In this document: positions 35,224 to 46,505 of the stretch, piece after piece
Layout: each line of letters opens with the position of its first letter
Position numbering within the stretch: the first letter of the stretch is position 1
Assembly (NCBI RefSeq): GCF_008520265.1
Contig: NZ_VIQM01000029.1
Span: 1 to 57,688 of the forward strand
Reading direction: 5' to 3'
DNA: 57,688 bases
From: Sphingobacterium cavernae
Lineage (GTDB): Bacteria > Bacteroidota > Bacteroidia > Sphingobacteriales > Sphingobacteriaceae
Program-made: the position numbers and the translations under genes
The notes under the pieces: generated by a model
The model's input: only the letters and a program-made list of their open reading frames with translations
What the model was told of the DNA's origin: nothing
The model's database searches: none

Positions 35224-38200
35224 TTAGAAGTTAAATTCAATTCCAAATGTATAGGCAGAAGGTATTGGATAATTAAGGCCTTCATTTTTATTTCCTAATT
35301 CAGGATCCCACATTTTTATGTTATCCCACACGTGGATATTATTTCCATTCAAATAAATTCTACCTGATTTTAAGCCATATTTTGATAATCCTGTTTCTTT
35401 AAATCTATAACCTAATTCAACATTTTTTAATCGAATAAAAGATGCATCTCTTAGCCACCAAGTACTTGCTACAGAGTTGTTAGCGAATGTTGCGGAGTGT
35501 AAGCGTGGATAAAAAACATCATCAGAAGGATTTTCTTCAGTCCAACGGTCTAAAGCTTGTACACGAAGATTCGATTCATCAACACCCCACTGAAAAGGAA
35601 AGAATCCCGCAGGGACTTCTGCGCCAAGAACTGTAGATACTTTTCCAGCTCCCTGAAAAAATATATTTGCATAAAAGCTTTTGTACTCACCAGATAAACC
35701 AAACCCATAAATTAATTCAGGTACATTCGGATTAGCAGCACGCTTAGTCTGATCGTATTGATTAATTATACCATCACCATTTAGATCCTTATATTTTATA
35801 TCTCCAGGACGAATATTTGAACTCAACGTAGAGCTTACTACATCATCTTTTAGCTCATATGTTTTAGTTCCGTTATTATCTGTGATAATAAAATCATCAT
35901 GCTTATACAAACCGTCAGCTATATATAAATTCCAACTTCTTAAGCGATTGCCTGTGTCGTTCATCCAAGGGTATAATTGAGGAATCTCATCGTATTCGAT
36001 TATCTTATTTCTGGCATAGGTAACATTTCCGCGTACACTCAAAATAAATTCATTACCAATTTTTTGTCTAATATTTAAACTTCCATCTATACCCTTATTG
36101 GTAACTTTTCCGAAATTTTGCCAAGGGTTTTGACGAAAACCTGCTACTGATGATACGGTACGTCTTTGTAATAAGATATTTGAACGATGGTTATCAAAAT
36201 AATCAACTTGTAGATCTATTTTATTATTCCATAAACCAATTTCCAAACCTAAATTTTTCTTGTCCTCGATTTCCCAAGATAGATAAGGTGCTTCAAAACG
36301 GCCTTCTATAAGTCCTGACAATCCGTTTAACGTTCCTGATCCACCAATTCCGAAAGGATAACCAGCTGCTCCAGTAGCAAATGTTCCCCTATATAAAAAT
36401 CTAGCACCACCTGTATTATCATTTCCTGTGCGACCTAAGGAGGCACGTAAACGCAAATTATTTACTACCGATTTAAAATTGTCACCTAGAAATGGTTCGT
36501 TACTAATAGTCCATGATGCACCTACTGCTGGGAAAAATCCAAAGCGATAATCTTGTGCAAAAGTTTCTGATCCTGTAAAGCCAAAGTTGCCTTCTATTGC
36601 ATAGCGATTATCGTATCCATAAGTGACGCGACCAACGTACCCTTGCTTACGAAAAGCTAAGGCTTCACTGTGCAATTGAGATTCCTTTTGGTACGTTAAA
36701 AGCATTCCTCCCACATCATGCTTCTCAAGAAATTTTCGGTTATACCTCAAGGACATTTCTAAATAGATATTTTTATTTCCGCTGTTGTTTTCTACTGGTT
36801 CTCCAAAGTCTGGATTACCTGCAACAACCTCACGATATATCAAAGAGCCATCTGTATTTCTGCCAGTTGCATAAAACTGCTTAGGCGTTTTGGTACGAGT
36901 CATGTAATAGTTCATTACGGCATCGTAACTAATATTGCCTTGCGCAGTTAATCCTTCTGTAATGAAGTTTAAATTTTGCTTAACTCCAACATTAGACTGT
37001 ACACTTGATCTCCATTCTTTCGCATAGCCTGATTCCATCAATAAATTGTATGGGTTGATTCGATTATTACTCGGGCGTGGATGGCCAGGAATGGTCCCAT
37101 CAGAGTATCTTGCTGGAATAATGTAGGAAGGAATCGTAGTCATTCGTTGAAATATTAAACCAGTGCCAACCCCTGGATAGTTGGTTGTCAGGTATTGTCC
37201 ACTTAGATCAACAAACAATGAAGTCGACTTTGTGACTTGTAAGTCTACGTTAGAACGTAAATTATAACGTTTAAGTCCGATATTATTATTGTATTCCGCA
37301 AGTTCATTTTGTTTAAAAATCCCACTTTCAGTAAAATACGCTCCTGATACAAAAAACTTAGCAATATCGCCGCCGCCTCTAAAATTTAAAGTATGTCGCA
37401 TATTATTTGTTTTATCATCTAGCATTAGATCTAGCCAGTTAGTATTCGGATACAAATCCAAATCTTCCCCCTTGCGATAATTTTCTATTAATTCCTCAGA
37501 GAACATTATTGCTGAACCTTCATTTCTCAGAGCTTCATTGTAAAGCATCATGTAGTCTGCTGAATTTAAAAACTCAGGTAGTCGTGTCGGTTTCATTACA
37601 CTGTATTCTCCTCGGTAGTTTACCTGAGTCTTTTGGCTCATACCACGTTTGGAGGTAATAATGATTACCCCATTGGCTCCCTCAGCTCCATATACAGCAG
37701 TTGCTGCGGCATCCTTCAAAAGAGTAAAAGTCTCAATTTCATCTGGTTCAATATCTTGCATGGCGCGAGGTATACCGTCAACCAATACAAGTGGACTTGT
37801 GCCGCCAGAAAAAGAACTTACACCGCGAATCCAAAATTCAGAATTATCATAACCTGGTTCACCAGATCGTTGAATAGCAATTAAACCAGGTAGCTGCCCT
37901 GCTAGATTGTTGGTTAAATTTCTTGTTGGAAATCTTAAATCTGAACCTTTGACACTTGTAATGGAACTCACAACACTTGATTTCTTTTGCGTCCCAAAGC
38001 CAACTACTACAGCCTCTTCCAACTCTTCACTATTCTGTGTTAGAGTAATTATGTTGTTGTCTAAAGATTCCACTTTATATTGGACTTTATTAAATCCTAC
38101 GTATGTAAAAACTAATTCTACTCCAATATTGCCTTTAATAGTAAATGATCCATCAGCAGCTGAGAGTGTTGATTCTTTAGATCCAACTACTGATATATTT

Positions 38201-38445
38201 ACACCAGCCAATGCATTATTGTCTTTATCTATTATTTTTCCACGGATAGTTGTTTGTTTATTATTCAAAAGCAGTTTCGTGTTATGCATCCCAGTCTTTT
38301 TAAAGTTATTTGATGTAATAACTCCTTTATCTAAGTTTGGAGCATTTGCAAAACTAGATGTTACTGCTGCAGTCATAAGGAATGTAAATACTGAAGTATT
38401 CCTCCTTTTTAAAGCATTGTAAGATATTCTTAAAAGGTTTATCAT
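35224..38445 (-). CDS. SusC/RagA-family TonB-dependent outer-membrane transporter (pair 2)
   Basis: 1073 residues. N-terminal export region (hydrophobic near 18-34), a carboxypeptidase-D-regulatory-like domain (about 66-145, IRGKIIDKDNNALAGVNISV), TonB-box-like EEAVVVGFGTQKK, plug domain with PLVLVDGIPRAMQDIEPDEI and TFTLLKDAAATAVYGAEGAN, then the barrel with terminal strand YTFGIEFNF. No STN signalling domain precedes it. Imports oligosaccharides with the adjacent SusD. The fucosidase gene lies 194 bp upstream in the same direction with a hairpin between them. Confidence 0.96.
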   Translation of the reverse strand: MINLLRISYNALKRRNTSVFTFLMTAAVTSSFANAPNLDKGVITSNNFKKTGMHNTKLLLNNKQTTIRGKIIDKDNNALAGVNISVVGSKESTLSAADGSFTIKGNIGVELVFTYVGFNKVQYKVESLDNNIITLTQNSEELEEAVVVGFGTQKKSSVVSSITSVKGSDLRFPTRNLTNNLAGQLPGLIAIQRSGEPGYDNSEFWIRGVSSFSGGTSPLVLVDGIPRAMQDIEPDEIETFTLLKDAAATAVYGAEGANGVIIITSKRGMSQKTQVNYRGEYSVMKPTRLPEFLNSADYMMLYNEALRNEGSAIMFSEELIENYRKGEDLDLYPNTNWLDLMLDDKTNNMRHTLNFRGGGDIAKFFVSGAYFTESGIFKQNELAEYNNNIGLKRYNLRSNVDLQVTKSTSLFVDLSGQYLTTNYPGVGTGLIFQRMTTIPSYIIPARYSDGTIPGHPRPSNNRINPYNLLMESGYAKEWRSSVQSNVGVKQNLNFITEGLTAQGNISYDAVMNYYMTRTKTPKQFYATGRNTDGSLIYREVVAGNPDFGEPVENNSGNKNIYLEMSLRYNRKFLEKHDVGGMLLTYQKESQLHSEALAFRKQGYVGRVTYGYDNRYAIEGNFGFTGSETFAQDYRFGFFPAVGASWTISNEPFLGDNFKSVVNNLRLRASLGRTGNDNTGGARFLYRGTFATGAAGYPFGIGGSGTLNGLSGLIEGRFEAPYLSWEIEDKKNLGLEIGLWNNKIDLQVDYFDNHRSNILLQRRTVSSVAGFRQNPWQNFGKVTNKGIDGSLNIRQKIGNEFILSVRGNVTYARNKIIEYDEIPQLYPWMNDTGNRLRSWNLYIADGLYKHDDFIITDNNGTKTYELKDDVVSSTLSSNIRPGDIKYKDLNGDGIINQYDQTKRAANPNVPELIYGFGLSGEYKSFYANIFFQGAGKVSTVLGAEVPAGFFPFQWGVDESNLRVQALDRWTEENPSDDVFYPRLHSATFANNSVASTWWLRDASFIRLKNVELGYRFKETGLSKYGLKSGRIYLNGNNIHVWDNIKMWDPELGNKNEGLNYPIPSAYTFGIEFNF

Positions 38446-38583
38446 AAATTAATTGGTTAAATTAATAAGTTTAAAAATTGTATTTAGGTTATTTTAATTT
38501 CTTTTTATAGATTTTTTATCGCATATTACTCCTATACCTCCTTTCTAGAAAGTGGTTTAAATTTTTAATTAAATAAGACGAAG

Positions 38584-38615
38584 CACATCTGCTTTTATGG
38601 TCATTAGCAGATGTG
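38584..38615 (-). terminator. Hairpin between the fucosidase and susC (pair 2) genes
   Basis: CACATCTGC (38584-38592) pairs with GCAGATGTG (38607-38615) around a 14-base loop, 24 bp after the fucosidase stop. No T run follows on the minus strand, so termination may be partial. The 38446-38583 remainder should hold the susC promoter; it has a palindrome CTTTCTAGAAAG but no clear -7 box. Confidence 0.45.
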
Positions 38616-38639
38616 TTGACGCAATTTGGTTTATGTCTA

Positions 38640-40169
38640 TTATTTTTTTTCTTGGTTACCTTCTAGTCGGTCAACCCCTTCATAGTGGTATAATCCGATT
38701 TTATCGATATAGGGTTGTACGCGTGATTGCTTTATAATAACTCGAACTTTATTCGTAATGACTTCAGGGAAAGTAACGATACGTTTAAAACCGACAGTAG
38801 TTCCTGATGCCACTGTGGTCCATTGCTTGTCTTTAAAAGTTTGAAGCTCAAATTTTTCCACACGCTGTCCCCATTTGATATATTCACCCAATTGAATAAT
38901 ATTCGTTTTAAAAGGTTTTTCTGAAGTGTATTCGAATACTAACTGTTGATTTTCTTGTTTTGAAGTCCAAATTTTTTCCTCATCATCCTTTTTTTGAATT
39001 CGGCTTTTATCCGCTTTCAACTTTACACCTTTTGCTTGTATTAAATTTGTTTCAAAAATTGAATCCCTTAGTGTCTTCCATTTTAATAGATTATTCTCAT
39101 CAATTGAGTGAAATAAGCCTTCTTTAGTAGGTGGAATATTCAAAAGCAACACTCCGTTTTTACCTACCGAGTTGAAATAAATATCCAACAATTTTTCAGG
39201 TGATTTAACTTTAGAATTTTGATTCTCATGATAGAACCACCCTGGTCGAATAGATACATCAGTTTCAGCAGGGTACCAGACTAATCCTTCGGCCTTTTTA
39301 ATCATCTCACGGCTACCTACATCCTTCTTTCGCATATCCCCTGCAGGTTTAATATTCATTTGTTGCTGTGAACCTTCGGCGATTTTATTTTGATCCAAAT
39401 TATTTGTTGGGACAACCGACCATTCAGTATCTCTACCATAACCTGTTTCGGTACCCACCCAACGTACATCTGGCCCCATTACTGCTATCACAGCCTCAGG
39501 TTGTAGCTCACGAATTACACTGTAATATGAGGTCCAATCGTATTCTTGCTTCTTACCGTTAGGACCTTCACCATTTGCCCCGTCAAACCACACTTCATCA
39601 ATCTTACCGTAATTAGTTAATACCTCTTTTAGTTGATTACGAAACACTTCATTATATTGCTCTGTACCATACGATTTAGCATTTCTATCCCATGGGGATA
39701 AGTAAACACCAATTTTCATATCGTATTTCTTACAAGATTCAGCTAATTCCTTTAGAATATCACCTTGTCCATTTTTATAAGGTGCGTTCTTAATTGAATA
39801 GTTTGTAGTATTGGTTGGCCATAAACAAAAGCCATCATGATGTTTTGCTGTAAGAATTAAAAGTTTTATCCCTGACTCCTTGGCAATTCTAACCCATTGA
39901 TCAGTATCTAATTTTTTCGGGTTAAATAGGTGAGGACTTTCGGTACCATCGCCCCATTCTTTCCCCGTGAAAGTATTAATCCCGAAGTGCACGAATCCTG
40001 TAATTTCTAACTTCTGCCAATTCAATTGACGCGTAGTGGGCTTGACAGATGCAGCCTTTCTTAGTATCTCTTGCTCTGAATCATTTGGAGAAATATGAAT
40101 ATAATTTTGAGCGAATAACGGTAATGATATTCCGAGTGATAAACAACAAAACACAAGTAATTTTATCAT
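38640..40169 (-). CDS. Alpha-L-fucosidase, glycoside hydrolase family 29
   Basis: 509 residues with a signal peptide ending near LPLFAQ (about 21). The GH29 barrel shows VHFGINTFTGKEWGDG (60-75), LILTAKHHDGFCLWPT (His110-His111), MKIGVYLSPWDRN and the nucleophile strand DEVWFDGANG (Asp196). About 130 residues at the C-terminus (KIWTSKQENQQLVFEYTSEK onward) look like an F5/8 type C beta-sandwich. It removes terminal alpha-L-fucose. The broad GH29-B type, specific for alpha-1,3/1,4 linkages, is possible from the WGDG motif and the short C-terminal part, but is not proven. Upstream of susCD pair 2 on the same strand. Confidence 0.92.
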   Translation of the reverse strand: MIKLLVFCCLSLGISLPLFAQNYIHISPNDSEQEILRKAASVKPTTRQLNWQKLEITGFVHFGINTFTGKEWGDGTESPHLFNPKKLDTDQWVRIAKESGIKLLILTAKHHDGFCLWPTNTTNYSIKNAPYKNGQGDILKELAESCKKYDMKIGVYLSPWDRNAKSYGTEQYNEVFRNQLKEVLTNYGKIDEVWFDGANGEGPNGKKQEYDWTSYYSVIRELQPEAVIAVMGPDVRWVGTETGYGRDTEWSVVPTNNLDQNKIAEGSQQQMNIKPAGDMRKKDVGSREMIKKAEGLVWYPAETDVSIRPGWFYHENQNSKVKSPEKLLDIYFNSVGKNGVLLLNIPPTKEGLFHSIDENNLLKWKTLRDSIFETNLIQAKGVKLKADKSRIQKKDDEEKIWTSKQENQQLVFEYTSEKPFKTNIIQLGEYIKWGQRVEKFELQTFKDKQWTTVASGTTVGFKRIVTFPEVITNKVRVIIKQSRVQPYIDKIGLYHYEGVDRLEGNQEKK

Positions 40170-40870
40170 ATTGGAAAGTTAAAGTTTATAATCTGTTAGT
40201 TTTAATTTTCTTATGTTAAACATAATATATCAAAACTAGGCCTTTAAGAATTTGTTTTTGTATGGTTTTTTAACAAATTAGTACACTAAATTACCCTTAC
40301 TTAATGTATTTTATATTATCCTTATAGTTAAATTTCATATTTTCAGATTATTTTAAAAAGCATATAATCAAGTGTTTGTTGTGCCGTTTTTTGATTTTTT
40401 GTTTAACAATATGCACTAATAATGCTTTTTTACTAAAAATCAATTCTGATAATATAATACAGTAGAGTTTAAATTTTAGGAATAGTAGTTGTTAAGGCTG
40501 GCTTTATAATTAAGATTGCTATTTATTATTTGCAACTACTTAGGTTATCTAGTTGCTAGAGGTTAAAAAAGCTAGTGGGAGGGTAGTGCATGTATCTCTA
40601 CGTTTTGCACATACTAGATACTTTTTGCTCAAGCTTTACATTTTGTATTGCCTTTTCTGAGGTATTATTTTCTGTTGGTATTCTTTGAGATACATTTATC
40701 CGAATTGAAAATCTTTGAGTTGTATGTCTCGGCTTTGAAAGGGTAATATTATTTTAAAAAACAATTTTAAAATAAAGGATGGAAGCTGAGGGTACGATTA
40801 TTTAGAATTGTAGAATATTAAAATGTTTGCTTAAATACAAAATATTTGCGCATCTAAGCAAACAAAATTA
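40170..40870. other. 701-bp non-coding stretch between the fucosidase and prfB genes
   Basis: Very AT-rich, with stops in all frames. It should hold the fucosidase promoter at its left side (the gene reads leftward from 40169) and the prfB terminator at its right end. I see no RNA gene, repeat or recognisable protein fragment. Confidence 0.5.
40824..40864 (-). terminator. Hairpin terminator after prfB
   Basis: TGTTTGCTTA (40824-40833) pairs perfectly with TAAGCAAACA (40855-40864) around a 21-base loop, beginning 6 bp beyond the prfB stop on the minus strand and followed by an ATTTTAATATT tract. Confidence 0.6.
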
Positions 40871-41954
40871 TTATCCTCCAAACTCCATCAAGTAAGTTTT
40901 TAGAAATTCATCCAAATCACCATCTAGTACAGCTTGTGTATTGGAAGTTTCGGTGCCTGTTCTTAAATCTTTAATCAATTTGTATGGATGTAACACATAA
41001 TTACGGATTTGGGATCCCCATTCAATTTTCTTTTTGGAACCTTCAATTGCTGCTGAAGCTTCTTGGCGTTTGCGCATTTCGATTTCATATAATTGTGATT
41101 TCAATAAGCGTAAGGCATTTTCTTTATTCTGCAGTTGTGAACGAGACTCTTGATTTTTGATAATAATACCTGAGGGTTTATGGTGTAAGCGAACAGCTGT
41201 TTCCACTTTATTCACATTCTGACCACCTGCCCCCCCAGCACGGAAAGTATCAAATTCTATTTCCGAATCTTTAATATCGATCTCAATATTATCATCTACT
41301 AATGGATAGACATAGACAGATGCGAATGAGGTATGGCGTTTTGCATTGGAGTCAAAAGGTGATATACGAACCAAACGATGTACGCCATTTTCGCCTTTTA
41401 GATAGCCATAGGCAAAGTTTCCTGAAAACTGTAATGTGACTGTTTTAATTCCAGCGACATCACCTTCTTGGTAATCTTGTTCAGTGATCTTGCATCCATG
41501 TCTTTCACCCCACATGATATACATACGCATTAACATTGCAGCCCAATCACACGATTCTGTTCCTCCAGCACCTGCCGTTATTTGTAAAATAGCATCTAGT
41601 TGGTCTTCTTCTGCGCTTAGCATATTTTTGAATTCCAATTCTTCAACTTCATTCAGTGCCAATTGATATTGCTCTTCAGCATCTTTTTCACTTGCATCGC
41701 CCGATTGAAAGAATTCATACATAATAGCGACATCGTCAACAGCTGCCGATACTTGATCAAAATTTTCTGTCCAGATTTTTAAGTTTTTAATGCCGTGTAG
41801 TACTTTTTCGGCTTCTTTGGGAGAATCCCAAAAATTGGATTGAAGCGTTATTTCTGTGTCTTTTTCAATCTCTGCTTTTTTCGCATCGATGTCAAAGATG
41901 CCTCCTCAGGGATGTCACGCGATCCCTCAAGTCTTGTATTTGTTCTTTGGTCAT
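40871..41954 (-). CDS. prfB: Peptide chain release factor 2, expressed through a programmed +1 frameshift
   Basis: The gene starts at ATG 41954 with [20 protein letters not shown] and meets TGA at 41894-41892. A +1 shift on CTT resumes at GAC ([15 protein letters not shown]) and runs to 40871, giving about 360 residues, the family length. The rest shows [12 protein letters not shown] (SPF, stop-codon recognition) and [22 protein letters not shown] (GGQ, peptidyl-tRNA hydrolysis). RF2 reads UGA and UAA. Starting at the internal ATG at 41722 would lose the N-terminal domain and is wrong. Divergent from pgi. A TACCTTTG box lies 5 bp upstream of the ATG (41959-41966), so the mRNA may have almost no leader. 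Confidence 0.95.
41891..41906 (-). promoter_or_regulatory. prfB programmed +1 frameshift site
   Basis: Reading the minus strand: AGG AGG CAT CTT TGA C. The internal Shine-Dalgarno-like AGGAGG, the slippery CTT, the UGA stop and the following C match the autoregulatory RF2 frameshift site of other bacteria. Low RF2 lets the ribosome slip into the +1 frame; ample RF2 terminates at UGA. Confidence 0.95.
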
Positions 41955-42035
41955 AAATCAAAGGTAGTAAGTAAATTGGTAAATTAGAAATTCAACGATT
42001 TTACATTATATTTGTTTAATTATTAATAAATATAA

Positions 42036-43691
<1,656 letters not shown>

Positions 43692-43703
43692 TGGCAAGCA
43701 AAT

Positions 43704-43742
43704 GACTAAGAAGTAAAAAGAGTATTTGTTTACTTCTTAGTC
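43704..43742 (+). terminator. Terminator hairpin after pgi
   Basis: GACTAAGAAGTAAA (43704-43717) pairs perfectly with TTTACTTCTTAGTC (43729-43742), a 14-bp stem with an 11-base loop, 12 bp after the pgi stop. It also faces the end of the convergent LuxR-type gene. Confidence 0.75.
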
Positions 43743-43770
43743 TATATTGAGATTAATTCGCAGCTTTTTT

Positions 43771-44480
43771 TTATTCAATCAATTCAAAAGCTATAGCAAA
43801 TCTAATAAGTTCAGTTCTAGATTTGCAGTTTATTTTTTTTATTAAATTCCTTCTATGTGTGGAAACTGTGTAATTAGAAATGAAGAGTTTCTCTGCAATT
43901 TCATTTGAGGATAATCCCTTTGCGAGTAATATCATAATTTGTTTTTCACGAGCAGTTAATAAAGAGAATCTTTTAAAGTTACTTCCGATATACCCCTCGA
44001 GATTTAATGTTTTATTAACTCGATTTATTAAACTGTTAAATCCAATAATCGGTGATGATAATACAATTAACTTTTTTTAGAATTGGTATTAAGATGATCT
44101 GATTGTGTTATTTTACATACAGTATAAAACCAAGCAGGTTCCTCTTCCCCATGTGCTTTTACCCGTTGAAAAAAGTTATAATGATTATCTAAATCTTCTT
44201 TAGTGATAAATTTCGTAATATCATTAAGATAATCTTGGATTTCTTCAATAAAAAAATATCGATTATAATATTCTGTGCCCAAATCATTTATTTCTTGGGG
44301 TGTTGTTTTTAGGTATTCGCATCCCCATTTATTCATGTAACTACATCTAACTATTTCATTATTTTCAATATCATGAATCATTAAAGATGCAGGTATTTTG
44401 TTTGCAATATCGAAGATTATTTTATCATTATTTTTAAAACATTCGCTAACATCATTTATGTATTGGTCAGTTTTTGTCAT
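43771..44480 (-). pseudogene. PAS-like/LuxR-type regulator broken (or recoded) at an A7 tract
   Basis: The first frame starts at 44480 and gives 137 residues with a PAS-like sensor region (NKIPASLMIHDIENNEIVRC, EEPAWFYTVCKI), ending in NTNSKKS and TAA at 44069-44067. In the -1 frame the reading continues as LIVLSSPIIGFNSL and then a complete LuxR/GerE helix-turn-helix, LLTAREKQIMILLAKGLSSN with EIAEKLFISNYTVSTHRRNL, to TAA at 43773-43771. The join is at seven As (plus-strand T7, 44072-44078). One added A, or a -1 slip on AAA AAA, gives a single 236-residue protein. The helix-turn-helix is well conserved, so the break is recent, or the product is made by slippage, or it is a sequencing error. 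Confidence 0.85.
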
Positions 44481-44828
44481 AATTGCTCATTTAATAAGTG
44501 GTTAATGTTTGGCTAAAGTGTGTTTTTAGAAAAACACATGTTAAATATATGTTTTTTATCTAACAAATAGAATGTTTTGATAATTAGGAATATAAATTAG
44601 TTTTAAAAACCATATTTTTAAATTAAATTATTTTTGATTATATGCTATATTTTTTTTGTTTTTGTTAGCTAATTTTATTTTTAACTTATTTGTACGTGCA
44701 TTTAACGGCTTGCTAAGTGATTTTTATGGTTTAATAGTTGAAAATGTACCTATGATTTTACGTTAGGTTTTTAATTTAATTACCTAAATTCGAAATATAC
44801 ATATGAACTAACTACAATTTAACTAACT
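44481..44828. other. Divergent intergenic region with an inverted repeat
   Basis: 348 bp, AT-rich, between the PAS-LuxR gene and the M28 peptidase gene. It contains TGTGTTTTT (44519-44527), AG, AAAAACACA (44530-44538), a 9-bp inverted repeat about 40 bp upstream of the regulator start, which could be an operator. No coding signal. Confidence 0.4.
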
Positions 44829-46430
44829 ATGAAACAAAAATTCATTCGTCAGGGCAGATCTTTCGTTTGGTCAAGTGCAATCATTTTAAGTGTCTTATTC
44901 TATGAAAGTGCTTTTGCTCAAGGAAGAGGACAGCGATCTGCTCAAAATTTGGATCCTATTGTTGCCAAAATAGTAGAAGAGGTAAATAAGAATTCCCAAT
45001 TGGAGGGATTAGCTTTTGAACTGCTCGATGTGGTAGGGCCGCGCTTGGTAGGTACTTCTGGTATGACTAATGCGAATAATTGGGCAGTGAAGAAGTTTGA
45101 AAGCTGGGGTATTTCTGCTAAAAATCAACAATTCGGTGAATGGGAAGGGTGGGAGCGTGGTATTTCACACGTTGATATGGTTTATCCACGAGTTAAAACC
45201 TTAGCTGGAACGCAATTGGCATGGAGCCCGAGTACCAAAGGCAAAACTATAGAAGGAGAGGTGATCGCACTGCCTGAGATCAAAGATTCAATCAGTTTTC
45301 AGAATTGGTTGCCCAATGTTAAGGGTAAATATGTTATGATTTCTATGCCGCAGCCAACAGGTCGACCGGATCACGATTGGGAAAAGTATGGTACGGTGGA
45401 ATCTATTGCCAAAATGAATAAACATCGTGATTCTTTAAGTATCGCATGGGCAAATAAGATTAGAGCAACTGGTTATAATGTAAATTCTATTCCCGGAATT
45501 TTAGAAAATGCGGGTGCTATAGGCATACTTACAAGCAACTGGTCAAGAGAGTATGGTGCTAATAAAATTTTTGGAGCGCGCTCTAAAAAAGTTCCAACCC
45601 TAGATATTTCGCTGGAGGATTATGGCATTTTAAACCGCTTGGCGAACAATGGTATTAAACCAAAGATTGCAGTCAATACAGCTTCTAAGTCGTTAGGTCC
45701 AGTTCCTTCTTTTAATACATTAGCAGAAATTAAGGGTTCGGAAAAACCAAATGAATATATTATTCTGTCTGCGCATTTGGACTCTTGGGAAGGTGGATCA
45801 GGCGCTACGGATAATGGTACAGGTACAATTGCGATGATGGAGGCAGCGCGTGTGTTAAAGAAAATATTACCTCATCCAAAACGTACCATATTAATAGGTC
45901 TCTGGGGATCTGAGGAGCAAGGATTGAATGGATCTCGCTCCTTTGTGTTGGATAATCCAGAAATTGTAGAAAAAACACAGGCTGTATTTAATTTGGATAA
46001 TGGTACAGGGCGCGTGGAGCGCATTAACGGCTCGGGCTTTGTACATGCTTACGATTATGTTGGAAGATGGTTGAGTGCCGTTCCAGAAGAAATTACAAAA
46101 GATATTAAAACAGAATTTCCTGGTTCACCAGGTGGCGGTGGTTCCGATCACGCTTCTTTCGTAGCTGCCGGTATACCAGCATTTATGTTAAGCTCTTTGT
46201 CTTGGGGGTATTTCAATAATACTTGGCATACCAATCTGGATACCTATGATAAACTTGTATTTGATGATTTGAAATGGAATGTAATACTTACAGCAATTAT
46301 GACTTATAAAGCATCTGAGGAGCCGGAATTGGTAAACAGGGAACAACGCGTATTACCCCTGGGTAGAGATGGCAAGCCACAATCTTGGCCTGCAATCAGA
46401 CAGCCGCGCAGGACAGGAGTGGGGTACTAA
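44829..46430 (+). CDS. Secreted M28-family zinc aminopeptidase
   Basis: 533 residues with a signal peptide ending in SAFAQ (about 31). A PA-like insert (about 140-290) precedes the M28 catalytic domain. Zinc ligands and catalytic residues are visible: SAHLDSWEGGSGATDNGTG (His316, Asp318, Asp328), GLWGSEEQGLNGS (Glu362/Glu363), VFNLDNGTG (Asp) and GGSDHASF (His). It probably releases N-terminal residues from peptides in the periplasm or outside. Single gene, convergent with the phosphatase, with a strong shared hairpin between them. The exact peptide specificity is unknown. Confidence 0.93.
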   Translation: MKQKFIRQGRSFVWSSAIILSVLFYESAFAQGRGQRSAQNLDPIVAKIVEEVNKNSQLEGLAFELLDVVGPRLVGTSGMTNANNWAVKKFESWGISAKNQQFGEWEGWERGISHVDMVYPRVKTLAGTQLAWSPSTKGKTIEGEVIALPEIKDSISFQNWLPNVKGKYVMISMPQPTGRPDHDWEKYGTVESIAKMNKHRDSLSIAWANKIRATGYNVNSIPGILENAGAIGILTSNWSREYGANKIFGARSKKVPTLDISLEDYGILNRLANNGIKPKIAVNTASKSLGPVPSFNTLAEIKGSEKPNEYIILSAHLDSWEGGSGATDNGTGTIAMMEAARVLKKILPHPKRTILIGLWGSEEQGLNGSRSFVLDNPEIVEKTQAVFNLDNGTGRVERINGSGFVHAYDYVGRWLSAVPEEITKDIKTEFPGSPGGGGSDHASFVAAGIPAFMLSSLSWGYFNNTWHTNLDTYDKLVFDDLKWNVILTAIMTYKASEEPELVNREQRVLPLGRDGKPQSWPAIRQPRRTGVGY

Positions 46431-46433
46431 TAA

Positions 46434-46473
46434 ATTATAAATGGGTAGCAAATCAATGCTACCCATTTATAAT
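46434..46473. terminator. Bidirectional terminator hairpin between the M28 peptidase and metallophosphatase genes
   Basis: ATTATAAATGGGTAGCA (46434-46450) pairs perfectly with its complement at 46457-46473 around a 6-base loop, a 17-bp stem. Both convergent genes end close by (46430 and 46506). Confidence 0.85.
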
Positions 46474-46505
46474 ATTCAAAAATTCACATAAAGATAGTCT
46501 TTCTT

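Noticed and set aside
37907..38422. 171-residue plus-strand open frame
   Set aside because: It lies antisense to the plug region of susC pair 2, which has strong motifs; no features of its own.
40871..41722. Release factor 2 starting at the internal ATG 41722
   Set aside because: It would lose the first N-terminal domain; the frameshift site and upstream ATG at 41954 give the full-length protein.
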